A stretch of DNA of 5,140 bases from Cyanobacteria bacterium Co-bin13 (GTDB taxonomy: Bacteria > Cyanobacteriota > Cyanobacteriia > Phormidesmidales > Phormidesmidaceae): NCBI GenBank assembly GCA_014534385.1, contig JACVRP010000290.1, forward strand, positions 1-5,140, given 5' to 3'. Within the stretch, counting starts at the first letter, position 1, and every line of letters begins with the position of its first letter. The position numbers were made by a program, and so were the translations under genes. Under the pieces are notes generated by a model, which did no database searches, was not told where the DNA came from, and saw only the letters and a list, made by a program, of their open reading frames with translations. Of the stretch, positions 1-5,107 are shown one piece after another.

Positions 1-1429
1 CGACCAGGCCCAGGTTAAAGCCGTCGTAGCCTGCCTCCTGAAAATGCTGCAGCATGGAGACAAAGAGAAAATCCATTGCCCCCCGCTCTACGTCGGGCCT
101 GTGGCGCATCAGGTCGAGGGTGGCCTCATTGAGCTGGTACTCAGAGATCAGGTTGGCAAAGGCGATTGGACTGCCCTGGGGGTCTACAACAACCGCAATC
201 TCGCAGTCTCGCAGGTAGTCTAGGTCAAACCAGCCCAGGGAAAACTTCTTTTCGGCTCCCTGCATGTGCTCTAGCCAGGCATCGCTGATCACTCGCAGTT
301 CAGCCAGCAGGGCATCGCTAATCGGCGGCGCATAAAACTGCACCCGGTAGCCCTGCTTGGTGAACTTGTTGAGGGGAGTGCGCAGATTTTGCCCGGCTTT
401 GCCCTGCAGCGTGAACTGGTGCAGATCCACCACCGCCTCTTCGCCAATTTTTAGGGTCTGGTAGCCAAGGACGCGGTAGAGTTCTAGGTCATCTGGCAGG
501 GTCTGGTAGAAGGCGGGGTACCAGTCGTTGCGATCGCAAAACAGCCCAAAACTGACAACTGCCTCCTGTCGATCGCTGGCGGGGCCAATGGGATCACCTA
601 GTGCGATCGCCCCCCGACCTTTCGGCACGTAGGCAATCACCGACTGCCCCGATGGGCTGAAATAGTAAGACTTATCCTCCAGCAGCGCCAGCCTCGCCAG
701 AGAAGATCGCCCATGCTGCTCTACAATCGCTCCAGCTCGCTGTCTTTCATCAGCACTGGCCGTACCCCGAAAAATCACCGGACGAAACAGCATCCAGGCC
801 GCGTAAGACAGCGTTACCACCCCAATCACATAGATCGAATCGGCAAAAAACCGCCCGAACCGGCTCGTCGGTAGCGGCTCCCCACCGTTTACCGTCAGGA
901 ACATGTTGAGGGTTTGCCCCAGTGCCTCCATTAGGTTGAAGGACTGGGCATAGTGCCGATCCAGCAGCCAAAAGCCCAAGGTGCCATAGGCCAAGGTAAA
1001 GAGCAGTGCCCCCGCCAAAACCCTCAGCCCTTGAATAATCGATGGCCGATCCGACTGAGCTTTGAACTGAGGCCGCATAATCAGCAGCTGCCCCAGCAGC
1101 ACGAGTGATAGCAAACTCTCCTCATAGTCCAGCCCCTTCACTAAATGGCTGACGATGGAAACGATCAGCAGCCCCACCGCCAACCACCAGGCTACGCGCT
1201 TACGACGCAGCAGATTGACCGCCAGCATCAGCAAAAAGAAGCCGCTCAGCGCTGCAAATACGTGGGCTCCCCGACGAAGTTCTAGCGGAAATATCTGCTC
1301 CAACCAAATGACTCGACTGGGCAAGCTAGGGGTCACTGCTGACCAGAGGTTGACTAGCCCGACCAGCGCCGTCAGCACGGCTGCACTCCAAACACCCATG
1401 CGGGCTGGCGTTGCTACTCCTGCGATCAC
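1..1429 (-). CDS. MprF-like membrane protein with C-terminal phosphatidylglycerol lysyltransferase domain (DUF2156), partial, 3' end outside window
   Basis: An open frame runs on the minus strand from a stop at 1541-1543 to the left edge without interruption; about 476 residues are visible. Six hydrophobic segments (about residues 15-32, 56-74, 79-97, 104-118, 134-156 and 200-215) precede a soluble domain. That domain carries MprF/LPG-synthase signatures: DKSYYF (about 252), ALGDPIGP (about 277), FCDRNDW, LKIGEEAVVDL (about 327-336), LDLMR (438-442) and, at the edge, GYDGFNLGLV. Family members transfer an amino acid from aminoacyl-tRNA to phosphatidylglycerol in the cytoplasmic membrane; lysine is the usual donor, but the substrate here is unknown. 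Compared with full MprF (about 14 helices) the N-terminal flippase half is absent. The start chosen is GTG at 1429 because GGAGG lies 8 nt upstream; GTG at 1474 or ATG at 1399 are alternatives. Some tens of C-terminal residues lie beyond the window. Family assignment is firm; the start and substrate are not. Confidence 0.9.
   Translation of the reverse strand, partial: MIAGVATPARMGVWSAAVLTALVGLVNLWSAVTPSLPSRVIWLEQIFPLELRRGAHVFAALSGFFLLMLAVNLLRRKRVAWWLAVGLLIVSIVSHLVKGLDYEESLLSLVLLGQLLIMRPQFKAQSDRPSIIQGLRVLAGALLFTLAYGTLGFWLLDRHYAQSFNLMEALGQTLNMFLTVNGGEPLPTSRFGRFFADSIYVIGVVTLSYAAWMLFRPVIFRGTASADERQRAGAIVEQHGRSSLARLALLEDKSYYFSPSGQSVIAYVPKGRGAIALGDPIGPASDRQEAVVSFGLFCDRNDWYPAFYQTLPDDLELYRVLGYQTLKIGEEAVVDLHQFTLQGKAGQNLRTPLNKFTKQGYRVQFYAPPISDALLAELRVISDAWLEHMQGAEKKFSLGWFDLDYLRDCEIAVVVDPQGSPIAFANLISEYQLNEATLDLMRHRPDVERGAMDFLFVSMLQHFQEAGYDGFNLGLV
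530..537. repeat. HIP1 octamer GCGATCGC
   Basis: A perfect GCGATCGC lies inside the MprF-like gene and extends to the 12-bp palindrome TTGCGATCGCAA (528-539). HIP1 octamers are strongly over-represented in many cyanobacterial genomes, so this copy is a taxonomic marker more than a functional element. Confidence 0.8.
603..610. repeat. HIP1 octamer GCGATCGC (second copy)
   Basis: This is a second perfect GCGATCGC, 73 bp from the first, also inside the MprF-like coding region. Two copies in about 5 kb is more than expected by chance for an 8-mer and supports a cyanobacterial source. Confidence 0.8.
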
Positions 1430-1437
1430 TGCCAATT

Positions 1438-1442
1438 CCTCC
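1438..1442 (-). promoter_or_regulatory. Shine-Dalgarno GGAGG for the MprF-like gene
   Basis: On the minus strand GGAGG is followed by 8 nt and then GTG (1429-1427). This is the best ribosome-binding signal in the upstream part of the frame and is the reason for choosing the GTG start over the ATG at 1399 or the GTG at 1474, neither of which has a well-spaced purine-rich site. Confidence 0.55.
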
Positions 1443-1558
1443 AGCCCGCTAAGTCGTTCCGTATCTAGTGTCACCGATCTGAGAAATAGGTGGTTAAGCT
1501 TTTTGAGCTCGTGCAGTCTTCGTCTGCCATGCCAAAGAACTTACAGCCAAACACAGCT

Positions 1559-1576
1559 TTGACACACCTTTAACAT
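1559..1576 (+). promoter_or_regulatory. Direct-repeat control element upstream of the exported small-protein gene (copy A)
   Basis: TTGACACA-N2-TTTAACAT forms two 8-bp half-sites with a 10-bp period, starting 76 nt before the ATG at 1635. A near-identical element sits at the same distance before the small gene at 3931. Each half-site agrees with about 6 of 8 positions of the HLR1 half-site consensus (G/T)TTACA(A/T)(A/T) bound by the cyanobacterial OmpR-family regulator RpaB, so an OmpR-type operator is plausible. TTGACA could also be read as a -35 box, but no good -10 lies 16-18 nt downstream. The shared CTAT block at 1609-1612 is a better -10 candidate, which would put this element in an activator position. 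Confidence 0.5.
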
Positions 1577-1621
1577 CAGATCACCATACGCCCCCCCTAC
1601 AGTCATCGCTATTCCTTCTAT

Positions 1622-1625
1622 GAGG
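1622..1625 (+). promoter_or_regulatory. Shine-Dalgarno GAGG deciding the start at 1635
   Basis: GAGG lies 9 nt before the ATG at 1635 and would fall inside the coding sequence if the upstream ATG at 1620 were used. The same GAGG-9 nt-ATG arrangement, ending in TCTGATG, precedes the small gene at 3931. This supports 1635 as the true start. Confidence 0.6.
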
Positions 1626-1634
1626 ATTGTTCTG

Positions 1635-1856
1635 ATGGATCTCAATAGGGTTTCAGGACTGAGAATCGCAACAGCAGTTCTGGTATCAGGACTCGCTTTC
1701 GTCGGAGTGCCTGCTTTTGCCGCTTCTGACCTTGACGCTCTCGAAGAAGCAGGACAGCTCCATCTTACGCAACGCTTCTCTATGGGTTCCCTAGAGGGCA
1801 TTGACGATGTTCAAACTGCCTACATTCGAGCAATGGAGGAAAAGCTAGGGCTCTAA
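1635..1856 (+). CDS. Small exported protein of unknown function
   Basis: The product is 73 residues from the preferred ATG at 1635; the in-frame ATG at 1620 would add five (78). The N-terminus has a basic region (MDLNRVSGLR), a hydrophobic core (about residues 11-26) and a signal-peptidase I site after PAFA, before ASDLDALEE. The mature peptide is about 44 residues, rich in acidic residues, with no cysteine and no family I recognise; it may form one or two amphipathic helices. Sec export to periplasm or lumen is the likely fate. An intrinsic terminator follows at 1901, so the gene is probably a single-gene unit read separately from the regulator-kinase pair. Its upstream region resembles that of the other small gene at 3931. 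Signal peptide, ribosome site and terminator together make it a credible gene, but the function is unknown. Confidence 0.75.
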   Translation: MDLNRVSGLRIATAVLVSGLAFVGVPAFAASDLDALEEAGQLHLTQRFSMGSLEGIDDVQTAYIRAMEEKLGL

Positions 1857-1900
1857 AATTGACAGACCATTTCAACACACCCACATCGCAATATCACACT

Positions 1901-1937
1901 GCTGCCAAGGCTTCACGGCCTCTGGCAGCTTTTCTTT
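1901..1937 (+). terminator. Intrinsic terminator after the small exported-protein gene
   Basis: The arms GCTGCCA (1901-1907) and TGGCAGC (1923-1929) pair, extended by AGGC/GCCT across a one-base bulge, around a short loop. TTTTCTTT follows immediately (1930-1937). This lies 45 nt after the stop of the small gene. It also argues against starting the response regulator at the TTG at 1936, which overlaps this structure. Confidence 0.75.
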
Positions 1938-2028
1938 GAGGATTGAGTTGGGAACAGCAGCATTGCCAAAAAATCCTCCTGCAACGGGCTTCCTGTGCTG
2001 CAATACGAATAGGTCATCGTGTGCCACC

Positions 2029-2739
2029 ATGCAGCAAACCATCTTGATAGTCGAAGACGAGGCCGAGATCGCTCGCTTTATTCAGCAGCTTCTAGAGAAG
2101 GAAGGCTTTGCCTGCCTGCAAAGTCGCGACGGCAACGACGCCATGCGGCTCTTTCAGGCCCATCACCCCTGTCTGGTAATTCTCGACTGGATGCTGCCCG
2201 GCATTGACGGGTTAGAAGTCTGCACCCGCATTCGCAAGCTAGCAGGAGAGTACGACCCCTACATCCTCATGCTGACGGCAAAAGGCGAGGAATTTGACCG
2301 GGTGATTGGGCTTTCGACTGGGGACGATGACTACCTGGTTAAGCCATTCAGCCCGATGGAGCTGGTTGCGCGGGTGCGGGCGCTGCTGCGGCGCAGTCTC
2401 AGGCAGGATGTGCAGAGCCAGGTCTATCGCACACCCAACTTTTCGGTCGATCTAGATCGGCATGTGGCCACCCGCCAGGTTAACGGCACCACAGAGGAAC
2501 TGGAGCTGACCACGATTGAGTTTGACCTGCTCGCCACCTTTCTCAGCCATCCTGGGCGGGCCTGGAGCCGCACCCATCTAGTTGAAAAGCTGTGGGGCGA
2601 CGATTTCTTTGGCGAAGAGCGGGTCGTTGATACCCATGTCGCCCGGCTGCGAAAAAAGATTGAGCCTGACCCTAGCCATCCCCAGTACATCAAAACTGTA
2701 ATTGGCACGGGCTATAAGTTTGAGGATGAAGGGTCATGA
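2029..2739 (+). CDS. OmpR/PhoB-family DNA-binding response regulator
   Basis: This 236-residue transcription factor is the usual length for the family. Receiver domain, about residues 1-115: acidic pocket E9/D10, phospho-acceptor D53 in LVILDWMLPGIDG, T83 in MLTAK and K105 in YLVKPF. C-terminal winged helix, about 135-233: LTTIEFDLLATFLSHPGRAWSR, the VVDTHVARLRKKIE recognition region and the wing motif IGTGYKF. The usual GADDY is GDDDY here, a minor variation. ATG at 2029 is chosen because the receiver begins right there (MQQTILIVEDE). The frame is open back to a TTG at 1936, but that overlaps a terminator and adds 31 unconserved-looking residues. The ribosome site is weak (AGG 15 nt upstream). 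The partner kinase follows with an ATGA overlap. Targets are unknown; the direct-repeat elements at 1559 and 3855 are candidates. Confidence 0.95.
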   Translation: MQQTILIVEDEAEIARFIQQLLEKEGFACLQSRDGNDAMRLFQAHHPCLVILDWMLPGIDGLEVCTRIRKLAGEYDPYILMLTAKGEEFDRVIGLSTGDDDYLVKPFSPMELVARVRALLRRSLRQDVQSQVYRTPNFSVDLDRHVATRQVNGTTEELELTTIEFDLLATFLSHPGRAWSRTHLVEKLWGDDFFGEERVVDTHVARLRKKIEPDPSHPQYIKTVIGTGYKFEDEGS

Positions 2740-3830
2740 ACGTGGGGCTACGGGGGCGGCTGTTTCTCTCCCATCTGGCGGTCATGTTGGTTGGGTTAGC
2801 GAGCTTTATGGTGATTAGTCGGGGCACCTCCCACCATCTTTTCTCAGGACACCTGGACCGCATGGTCAATATGGGGCGTGCCGTTGAGGAGATTCGCTTT
2901 GAGCTATTGGAGGGCTTTGAAACTGCCTGGAGTGCCAGTACCGCCTGGTCGCTGATGGCAGGTAGCCTTACTGCTGCTGGGCTCAGTTACTGGGTCGCCC
3001 GCCGCATTACCCGTCCCTTAGTGCAGATGGAGCGGATTGCCCGCTCGTTTGCTGCTGGGCACTTGTCCGAGCGAGTGCCTCCCAGCGACATCCCAGAACT
3101 AGATCAGCTCAGCGCCAGCTTCAATCGCATGGCCCTCAGCCTGCAAGATGTAGAACAGCGGCGACGGGAGCTGATCGGTGACCTGACCCACGAACTTAGA
3201 ACGCCGCTGACCATCGTGCGGGGCTATCTGGAGGAAGTTGCTGAGCAGCATCAAGATTTGCCCCCAGAAACGGCCCGCCTGCTGGTGCGCGAAACCCGCA
3301 GGCTAGAGCGCCTGGTCAACGACCTGCAGGAACTCTCCCGAGCTGAGGCCGGACAACTCCCCCTGGCGCTCCAGCCCGTTGCCCTGCCGCCCTTATTTGA
3401 AAAGCTGCTGCTGCGATTTGCCGCCCAGATTACTGAGGACGGCCCCCGGCTAAACTGGCAGTGTGGGGAGGAGGTGTCATTGCTAGCCGACCCCGATCGT
3501 TTGGAGCAGATTCTAGTGAATCTGCTGGGAAATGCCATTAAGCATACCCGGCGAGGCAGCATTACCCTTAGCGCTTGGGAGACTGAGTCACACGTATGGA
3601 TAGCCGTTAGTGATACTGGATGCGGCATTGCGACAGATGAGTTGCCCCACGTTTTTGAGCGCTTTTGGCGGTCCCGCCGAGTTTCTATCAGCGGTAATCC
3701 GTCTTCTAGCGGCACTGGCATTGGGCTGGCCATTACTCAGCGGCTGGTAGAACTGCAGGGCGGACGGATTGAGGTGGAGAGCAGCTTGGGAAAGGGTAGC
3801 ACTTTTCGATTTTTCCTACCCAAGGCCTAG
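2736..3830 (+). CDS. HAMP-domain sensor histidine kinase, partner of the upstream response regulator
   Basis: This is a 364-residue membrane kinase. TM1 is at about residues 9-28, a short extracytoplasmic loop of about 40 residues at 29-68, and TM2 at about 69-88. HAMP covers about 88-140 (ARRITRPLVQMERIA). HisKA has the phospho-histidine H152 in DLTHELRTPL. The HATPase_c domain has the N box QILVNLLGNAIKHT (N262, N266), G1 box DTGCGI (293-298), F box HVFERFW and G2 box GTGIGL (326-331). All catalytic motifs are intact, so it should autophosphorylate and pass phosphate to D53 of the regulator. The ATG overlaps the regulator stop (ATGA), with GAGG 10 nt upstream inside the regulator gene, indicating translational coupling. 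The loop contains H33, H34 and H39 but no recognised sensor domain; the signal is unknown. The pair is an ordinary two-component system, and I cannot assign it to a named one. Confidence 0.95.
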   Translation: MNVGLRGRLFLSHLAVMLVGLASFMVISRGTSHHLFSGHLDRMVNMGRAVEEIRFELLEGFETAWSASTAWSLMAGSLTAAGLSYWVARRITRPLVQMERIARSFAAGHLSERVPPSDIPELDQLSASFNRMALSLQDVEQRRRELIGDLTHELRTPLTIVRGYLEEVAEQHQDLPPETARLLVRETRRLERLVNDLQELSRAEAGQLPLALQPVALPPLFEKLLLRFAAQITEDGPRLNWQCGEEVSLLADPDRLEQILVNLLGNAIKHTRRGSITLSAWETESHVWIAVSDTGCGIATDELPHVFERFWRSRRVSISGNPSSSGTGIGLAITQRLVELQGGRIEVESSLGKGSTFRFFLPKA

Positions 3831-3854
3831 CGGTTCCTACATCTTAGGTTTGGA

Positions 3855-3872
3855 TTGACACAGCTTTACCAC
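3855..3872 (+). promoter_or_regulatory. Direct-repeat control element upstream of the small membrane-protein gene (copy B)
   Basis: TTGACACA-N2-TTTACCAC starts 76 nt before the ATG at 3931, the same distance as copy A before 1635. Of the first 17 positions, 15 match copy A (TTGACACAsCTTTAmCA). A third GTTA lies another 10 bp downstream (3875), extending the 10-bp period. The element begins 25 nt after the kinase stop, so the small gene may have its own promoter even though it follows the operon. Binding by the neighbouring regulator is inference. Confidence 0.5.
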
Positions 3873-3898
3873 AGGTTAGTCATTTGGGTTCTCTAATG

Positions 3899-3910
3899 TG
3901 ATAGCTATCA
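3899..3910. promoter_or_regulatory. 12-bp perfect palindrome TGATAGCTATCA
   Basis: This self-complementary 12-mer lies 20 nt before the ATG at 3931, between the direct-repeat element and the ribosome site. Its GCTAT core is shared with the matching position before the gene at 1635, but the palindrome is not complete there. It could be an operator or overlap a -10 box. The functional role is unproven. Confidence 0.3.
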
Positions 3911-3916
3911 AGTCTT

Positions 3917-3921
3917 AGAGG
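3917..3921 (+). promoter_or_regulatory. Shine-Dalgarno AGAGG for the small membrane-protein gene
   Basis: AGAGG ends 9 nt before the ATG at 3931, a good position for a ribosome site, and the context GAGG...TCTGATG repeats that at 1622-1637. It is one of the main reasons for accepting a 41-codon gene here. Confidence 0.6.
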
Positions 3922-3930
3922 TACCCTCTG

Positions 3931-4056
3931 ATGGTTTACCTGCCGTTTTTGGGCGGTGCATTGATGATTGCTCTGCTTTTGTCTTTTAGCGTTGGCTTCC
4001 TGAATTGGTTATTTCCGACCTCCTCTGCGGATACTACCCATGAGAAGGATTGGTAG
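3931..4056 (+). CDS. Small single-helix membrane protein, unknown function
   Basis: This is a 41-residue frame too short for most gene finders. It begins MVYLPFLGGALMIALL and ends TTHEKDW. About residues 4-28 form one hydrophobic helix, followed by a short polar, charged tail. There is no signal-peptidase site, so it probably stays in the cytoplasmic or thylakoid membrane. Support comes from AGAGG at ideal spacing, a shared upstream element with the small gene at 1635, and a strong intrinsic terminator 45 nt after the stop. It lies 100 nt after the kinase stop on the same strand, so it could be read from the operon, from its own promoter, or both. Cyanobacteria have many such one-helix proteins in photosystem, cytochrome b6f and NDH complexes; I compared it from memory with several and recognised none. 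It could also be a regulator of the adjacent kinase. Function unknown. Confidence 0.65.
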   Translation: MVYLPFLGGALMIALLLSFSVGFLNWLFPTSSADTTHEKDW

Positions 4057-4101
4057 GGGCTACGCACTTAGAGCATTGTCTGATTTCACGAGGTGTCATA
4101 T

Positions 4102-4123
4102 GGGGGCGAAGCCCCCTTTTTTT
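4102..4123 (+). terminator. Strong intrinsic terminator after the small membrane-protein gene
   Basis: The perfect 6-bp stem GGGGGC/GCCCCC closes a GAA loop and is followed by seven T (4117-4123). It lies 45 nt after the stop of the 41-codon gene and ends transcription of the plus-strand block that includes the regulator and kinase. Confidence 0.88.
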
Positions 4124-4350
4124 GCACTATTCAATTCATTTCAATTAGCGGCGCTACCAAGGGAGTTGATAGTGTCAATACCTTCTGTTAACGCTGTAGG
4201 TGCTGCACTGGGCAAAGTTACAGCCGTTTTTGTTTGCATACGCCACCCATTCACCCGCCCACCCATCCACCAAAGCCGTGGCTCATCGGCCTGAAAATCG
4301 CCGTACAACCAACCCTTTGCCATATTGGTGATGGGTAAGTTTCATTATCT

Positions 4351-4394
4351 GTAGTGCAGCATCTTTGCCCGCGCAGGCTAGAAGCCTGCACTAC
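4351..4394. repeat. Palindromic interspersed repeat with 9-bp terminal inverted repeats
   Basis: GTAGTGCAG (4351-4359) and CTGCACTAC (4386-4394) are perfect inverted termini of a 44-bp unit. Inside lies a second hairpin, GCAGGC/GCCTGC around TAGAA (4373-4389). The wording (GTAGTGCAGGC, GCAGGCTAGAAGCCTGC) resembles intergenic palindromic repeats common in cyanobacteria and other bacteria. It is too short to encode anything and could be a MITE-like or REP-like element. Only one copy is in the window, so the repeat status rests on its structure and on recall. Confidence 0.6.
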
Positions 4395-4405
4395 ATGACG
4401 CACCA

Positions 4406-4428
4406 CAATTTTAGAAGGGCCAAAATTG
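4406..4428. other. AT-rich hairpin
   Basis: CAATTTT (4406-4412) and AAAATTG (4422-4428) can pair around a 9-nt loop. There is no T tract on either side, so this is not a convincing terminator. It may only be part of the structured 3' region of the convergent genes. Confidence 0.3.
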
Positions 4429-4438
4429 CCAATAGGAA

Positions 4439-4459
4439 AGCCAGGATAGTATCCTGGCT
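4439..4459 (-). terminator. Probable terminator hairpin of the lipoprotein gene
   Basis: AGCCAGGATA and TATCCTGGCT are perfect inverted arms around one central base; in practice an 8-bp stem with a 5-nt loop. It lies 43 nt beyond the lipoprotein stop on the minus strand and is followed there by TTCCTATT, a poor T tract. The stem is strong, the tail weak, so termination is likely but not certain. Confidence 0.5.
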
Positions 4460-4501
4460 AAGGTGTGTGGAGCGACTTTTAATCCAACCTGGCGGGGCAG
4501 C

Positions 4502-5071
4502 CTAAAATCCAGACGATTGCAGCGTGATTTCGGTTGTGGCTGCTGCTTCAATTTCAAAAGGGGTGTAGGCCATTAGCACATAATTGCCGGGTTCTAGGGC
4601 ACGGGTAATGATTTCGCTGCCGTATCTTGGCATCGGACTATTAGCCAGTTGAGCGATCGGTTTAACGGCTGAACTGGATAAGTCTATTTCGCCGTTTATA
4701 GTCGGAATTCTGTCTCTCGGTAAATCAGTTTTAATCAACAGGACTTCTTGAGGTCCCGTGCTTTCGTTTTCAATATTGAAACTGATAGTGCCTGCTTCTA
4801 TATCGCTATGATCTAGTATAATTTCTCCCGGCTCAAGACGAACTTTAACGTTGGCATTCGACTCGGTTGCGTGGGTAGGATTTTGTATGGCAAGCTTGTT
4901 CTCTTCTTGGCTAGCCACCTGTATTTCTTTGGCGACAGTTTCTGCGGATGATTTATGTAAGATTTCAGGAGTATTTGCTGTAGGTTGATTTGGGGAATTA
5001 TTAGAGCCGCTGCACCCTGCTAGAAGCAATATTGAGGAAATCATCAGGGTAGACAGAATATGAGCTTTCAT
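4502..5071 (-). CDS. Lipoprotein with divergent, copper-ligand-less cupredoxin-like domain
   Basis: The product is 189 residues. A short lipoprotein signal ends in the lipobox LLAGC, giving a lipidated C20 after signal peptidase II. Residues about 21-74 are a polar, Asn/Thr/Glu-rich linker. Residues about 75-185 read like a cupredoxin beta-sandwich: KVRLEPGEIIL, EAGTISFNIENES, QEVLLIKTDLPRDRIP and the terminal LEPGNYVLMAYTPFEIEAAATTEITL. The layout follows family sequences with ...HEl.viktdLp... and L.pG.Y.l.CnipgHy..GM...f.V, but the first His is Q108, the Cys position is A168, and the second His and Met are missing. So it probably binds no type 1 copper and serves a structural, binding or lost-function role at the cell surface. 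GGGGA lies 6 nt before the ATG. Base composition looks more A+T-rich than the kinase gene. Lipoprotein: firm. Cupredoxin relation: moderate. Confidence 0.85.
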   Translation of the reverse strand: MKAHILSTLMISSILLLAGCSGSNNSPNQPTANTPEILHKSSAETVAKEIQVASQEENKLAIQNPTHATESNANVKVRLEPGEIILDHSDIEAGTISFNIENESTGPQEVLLIKTDLPRDRIPTINGEIDLSSSAVKPIAQLANSPMPRYGSEIITRALEPGNYVLMAYTPFEIEAAATTEITLQSSGF

Positions 5072-5107
5072 GAAGGTTCCCCAGAGTTAAATCTAACTAT
5101 GCCAAAC

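Larger units (their letters stand above)
4057..4501. other. Gene-poor convergent intergenic region
   Basis: This 445-bp stretch separates the plus-strand small gene from the minus-strand lipoprotein. It contains the terminator at 4102, a C-rich low-complexity tract with repeated CACCCA-like units (about 4241-4271), a palindromic repeat at 4351-4394 and two hairpins (4406-4428 and 4439-4459). Two open frames of 84 and 60 codons cross it, but neither has a convincing ribosome site or recognisable protein, and one runs through the terminator. I see no real gene here. Confidence 0.6.

Noticed and set aside
1155..1562. Plus-strand open frame of 135 codons
   Set aside because: It lies opposite the membrane part of the MprF-like gene, and its Ser/Arg/Thr-rich composition is typical of an antisense shadow.
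1559..1590. TTGACA at 1559 as a classical -35 box
   Set aside because: No -10-like hexamer lies 16-18 nt downstream (CACCAT is the best). The conservation at -76 in both small genes fits an operator better than a core promoter.
1541..1801. Minus-strand open frame of 86 codons in the same frame as the MprF-like gene
   Set aside because: It ends at the stop before the MprF-like gene and lies opposite the small exported-protein gene. Its translation has no recognisable domain and no ribosome site was seen, so it is an antisense shadow.
1936..2028. N-terminal extension of the response regulator from TTG at 1936
   Set aside because: The TTG overlaps the T tract of the terminator at 1901-1937, the extra 31 residues look random, and the receiver domain starts exactly at the ATG at 2029.
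3251..3733. Minus-strand open frame of 160 codons
   Set aside because: It is antisense to the kinase catalytic region, whose motifs are all intact on the plus strand.
4241..4271. C-rich tract as a tandem repeat or CRISPR-like array
   Set aside because: The units are short, irregular variants of CACCCA with no spacers of constant length; it is simple low complexity.
4040..4294. Plus-strand open frame of 84 codons
   Set aside because: It starts inside the small membrane-protein gene in another frame, runs straight through the strong terminator at 4102-4123 and shows no recognisable protein.
4141..4323. Minus-strand open frame of 60 codons
   Set aside because: There is no ribosome site before the ATG and no family is recognisable. 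The first half is translated from the C-rich low-complexity tract, so it is probably spurious, though a gene remnant cannot be excluded.
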